DNA from: an uncultured Pelagibacteraceae bacterium
Lineage (GTDB): Bacteria; Pseudomonadota; Alphaproteobacteria; Pelagibacterales; Pelagibacteraceae
NCBI GenBank assembly: GCA_902539165.1
Contig: CACBHY010000003.1
Location: forward strand, 1 to 64,000
Direction: 5' to 3'
DNA: 64,000 nt
Shown here piece by piece: positions 63,942 through 64,000 of this stretch; within the stretch, counting starts at the first letter, position 1, and every line of letters begins with the position of its first letter. The notes beneath the pieces were generated by a model, which worked only from the letters and a program-made list of their open reading frames with translations, searched no databases and was not told the origin of the DNA. The translations under genes and the position numbers were made by a program.

Positions 63942-64000
63942 TCAATAAATTGTAGCGCCAAAGACCTTAACTATTCCGTCCTCAACTCCTAAAACTAATC
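63942..64000 (-). CDS. Possible 3' end of an unidentified gene (starts beyond window)
   Basis: The last 57 bases read, on the minus strand, LVLGVEDGIVKVFGATIY followed by TGA at 63942. The residue mix looks protein-like, but 18 residues are too few to name a family. Between this stop and the 43-residue gene (63872-63941) is AT-rich sequence with a TTGACA but no matching -10 at proper spacing. Confidence 0.35.
   Translation of the reverse strand, partial: LVLGVEDGIVKVFGATIY

Noticed and set aside
1..64000. CRISPR arrays, insertion sequences, prophage or integrase genes
   Set aside because: No regularly spaced repeats, transposase motifs or terminal inverted repeats were seen on either strand.

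Overview
The window is very AT-rich (about 30% G+C by eye), packed with genes that often overlap by 1-8 bases, and uses strongly A/T-biased codons. Protein content and gene order (rpsB-tsf-frr-uppS-cdsA-dxr, nuoA-N, tig-clpP-clpX-lon, DctPQM TRAP transporters, Xsc) point to a streamlined marine alphaproteobacterium of the SAR11 / Pelagibacterales type. This assignment rests on recognised families and gene order, not on a database search.

Bases 1-28.4 kb are core. Every gene from nuoA (28115) to the window edge is on the minus strand with almost no gaps. In transcription order these are the 14 complex I genes nuoA-N; birA, coaX, rnj, a DUF1467 gene, proS, lolC/E, lolD and dnaE; then rpsB-tsf-frr-uppS-cdsA-dxr, with dxr cut by the edge. 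A good sigma70-type promoter precedes nuoA, and tRNA-Val and tRNA-Asp sit just upstream behind their own promoter. The rpsB leader has two crossing complementary segments, which suggests an autoregulatory pseudoknot.

Bases 28.6-38.7 kb are a catabolic region. It holds serine-glyoxylate aminotransferase, an enolase-superfamily enzyme of the mandelate racemase type, a large FAD/Fe-S 2-hydroxyacid dehydrogenase (YdiJ-like), a CaiB-type CoA-transferase, an enoyl-CoA hydratase and a TRAP transporter. Together they could import and break down a hydroxy acid, but the substrate cannot be read from the sequence.

Bases 38.8-44.8 kb are the protein quality-control block: lon, clpX, clpP, tig and tRNA-Leu. 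Bases 44.8-50.4 kb hold small hypothetical genes, a histidine phosphatase, a family-5 uracil-DNA glycosylase, ybgC, a DUF3047 protein, a short-chain dehydrogenase and an NCS1 permease.

Bases 50.4-63.7 kb are the most interesting part and look like a sulfonate-use region. A TRAP transporter is divergent from a GMC dehydrogenase (candidate isethionate dehydrogenase). Further on are sulfoacetaldehyde acetyltransferase (xsc), divergent sulfolactate sulfo-lyase genes (suyA, suyB), and two unrelated candidate sulfite/sulfate exporters (YeiH family and TauE/SafE family). The inferred logic is that C2 and C3 sulfonates enter, carbon leaves as acetyl phosphate and pyruvate, and sulfite is exported. 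TerC, a second short-chain dehydrogenase, an M23 peptidase and a hydratase-like gene lie inside this stretch and may be unrelated to it.

Both TRAP operons carry a strong hairpin between dctP and dctQ. No CRISPR array, insertion sequence, rRNA or phage gene was seen.
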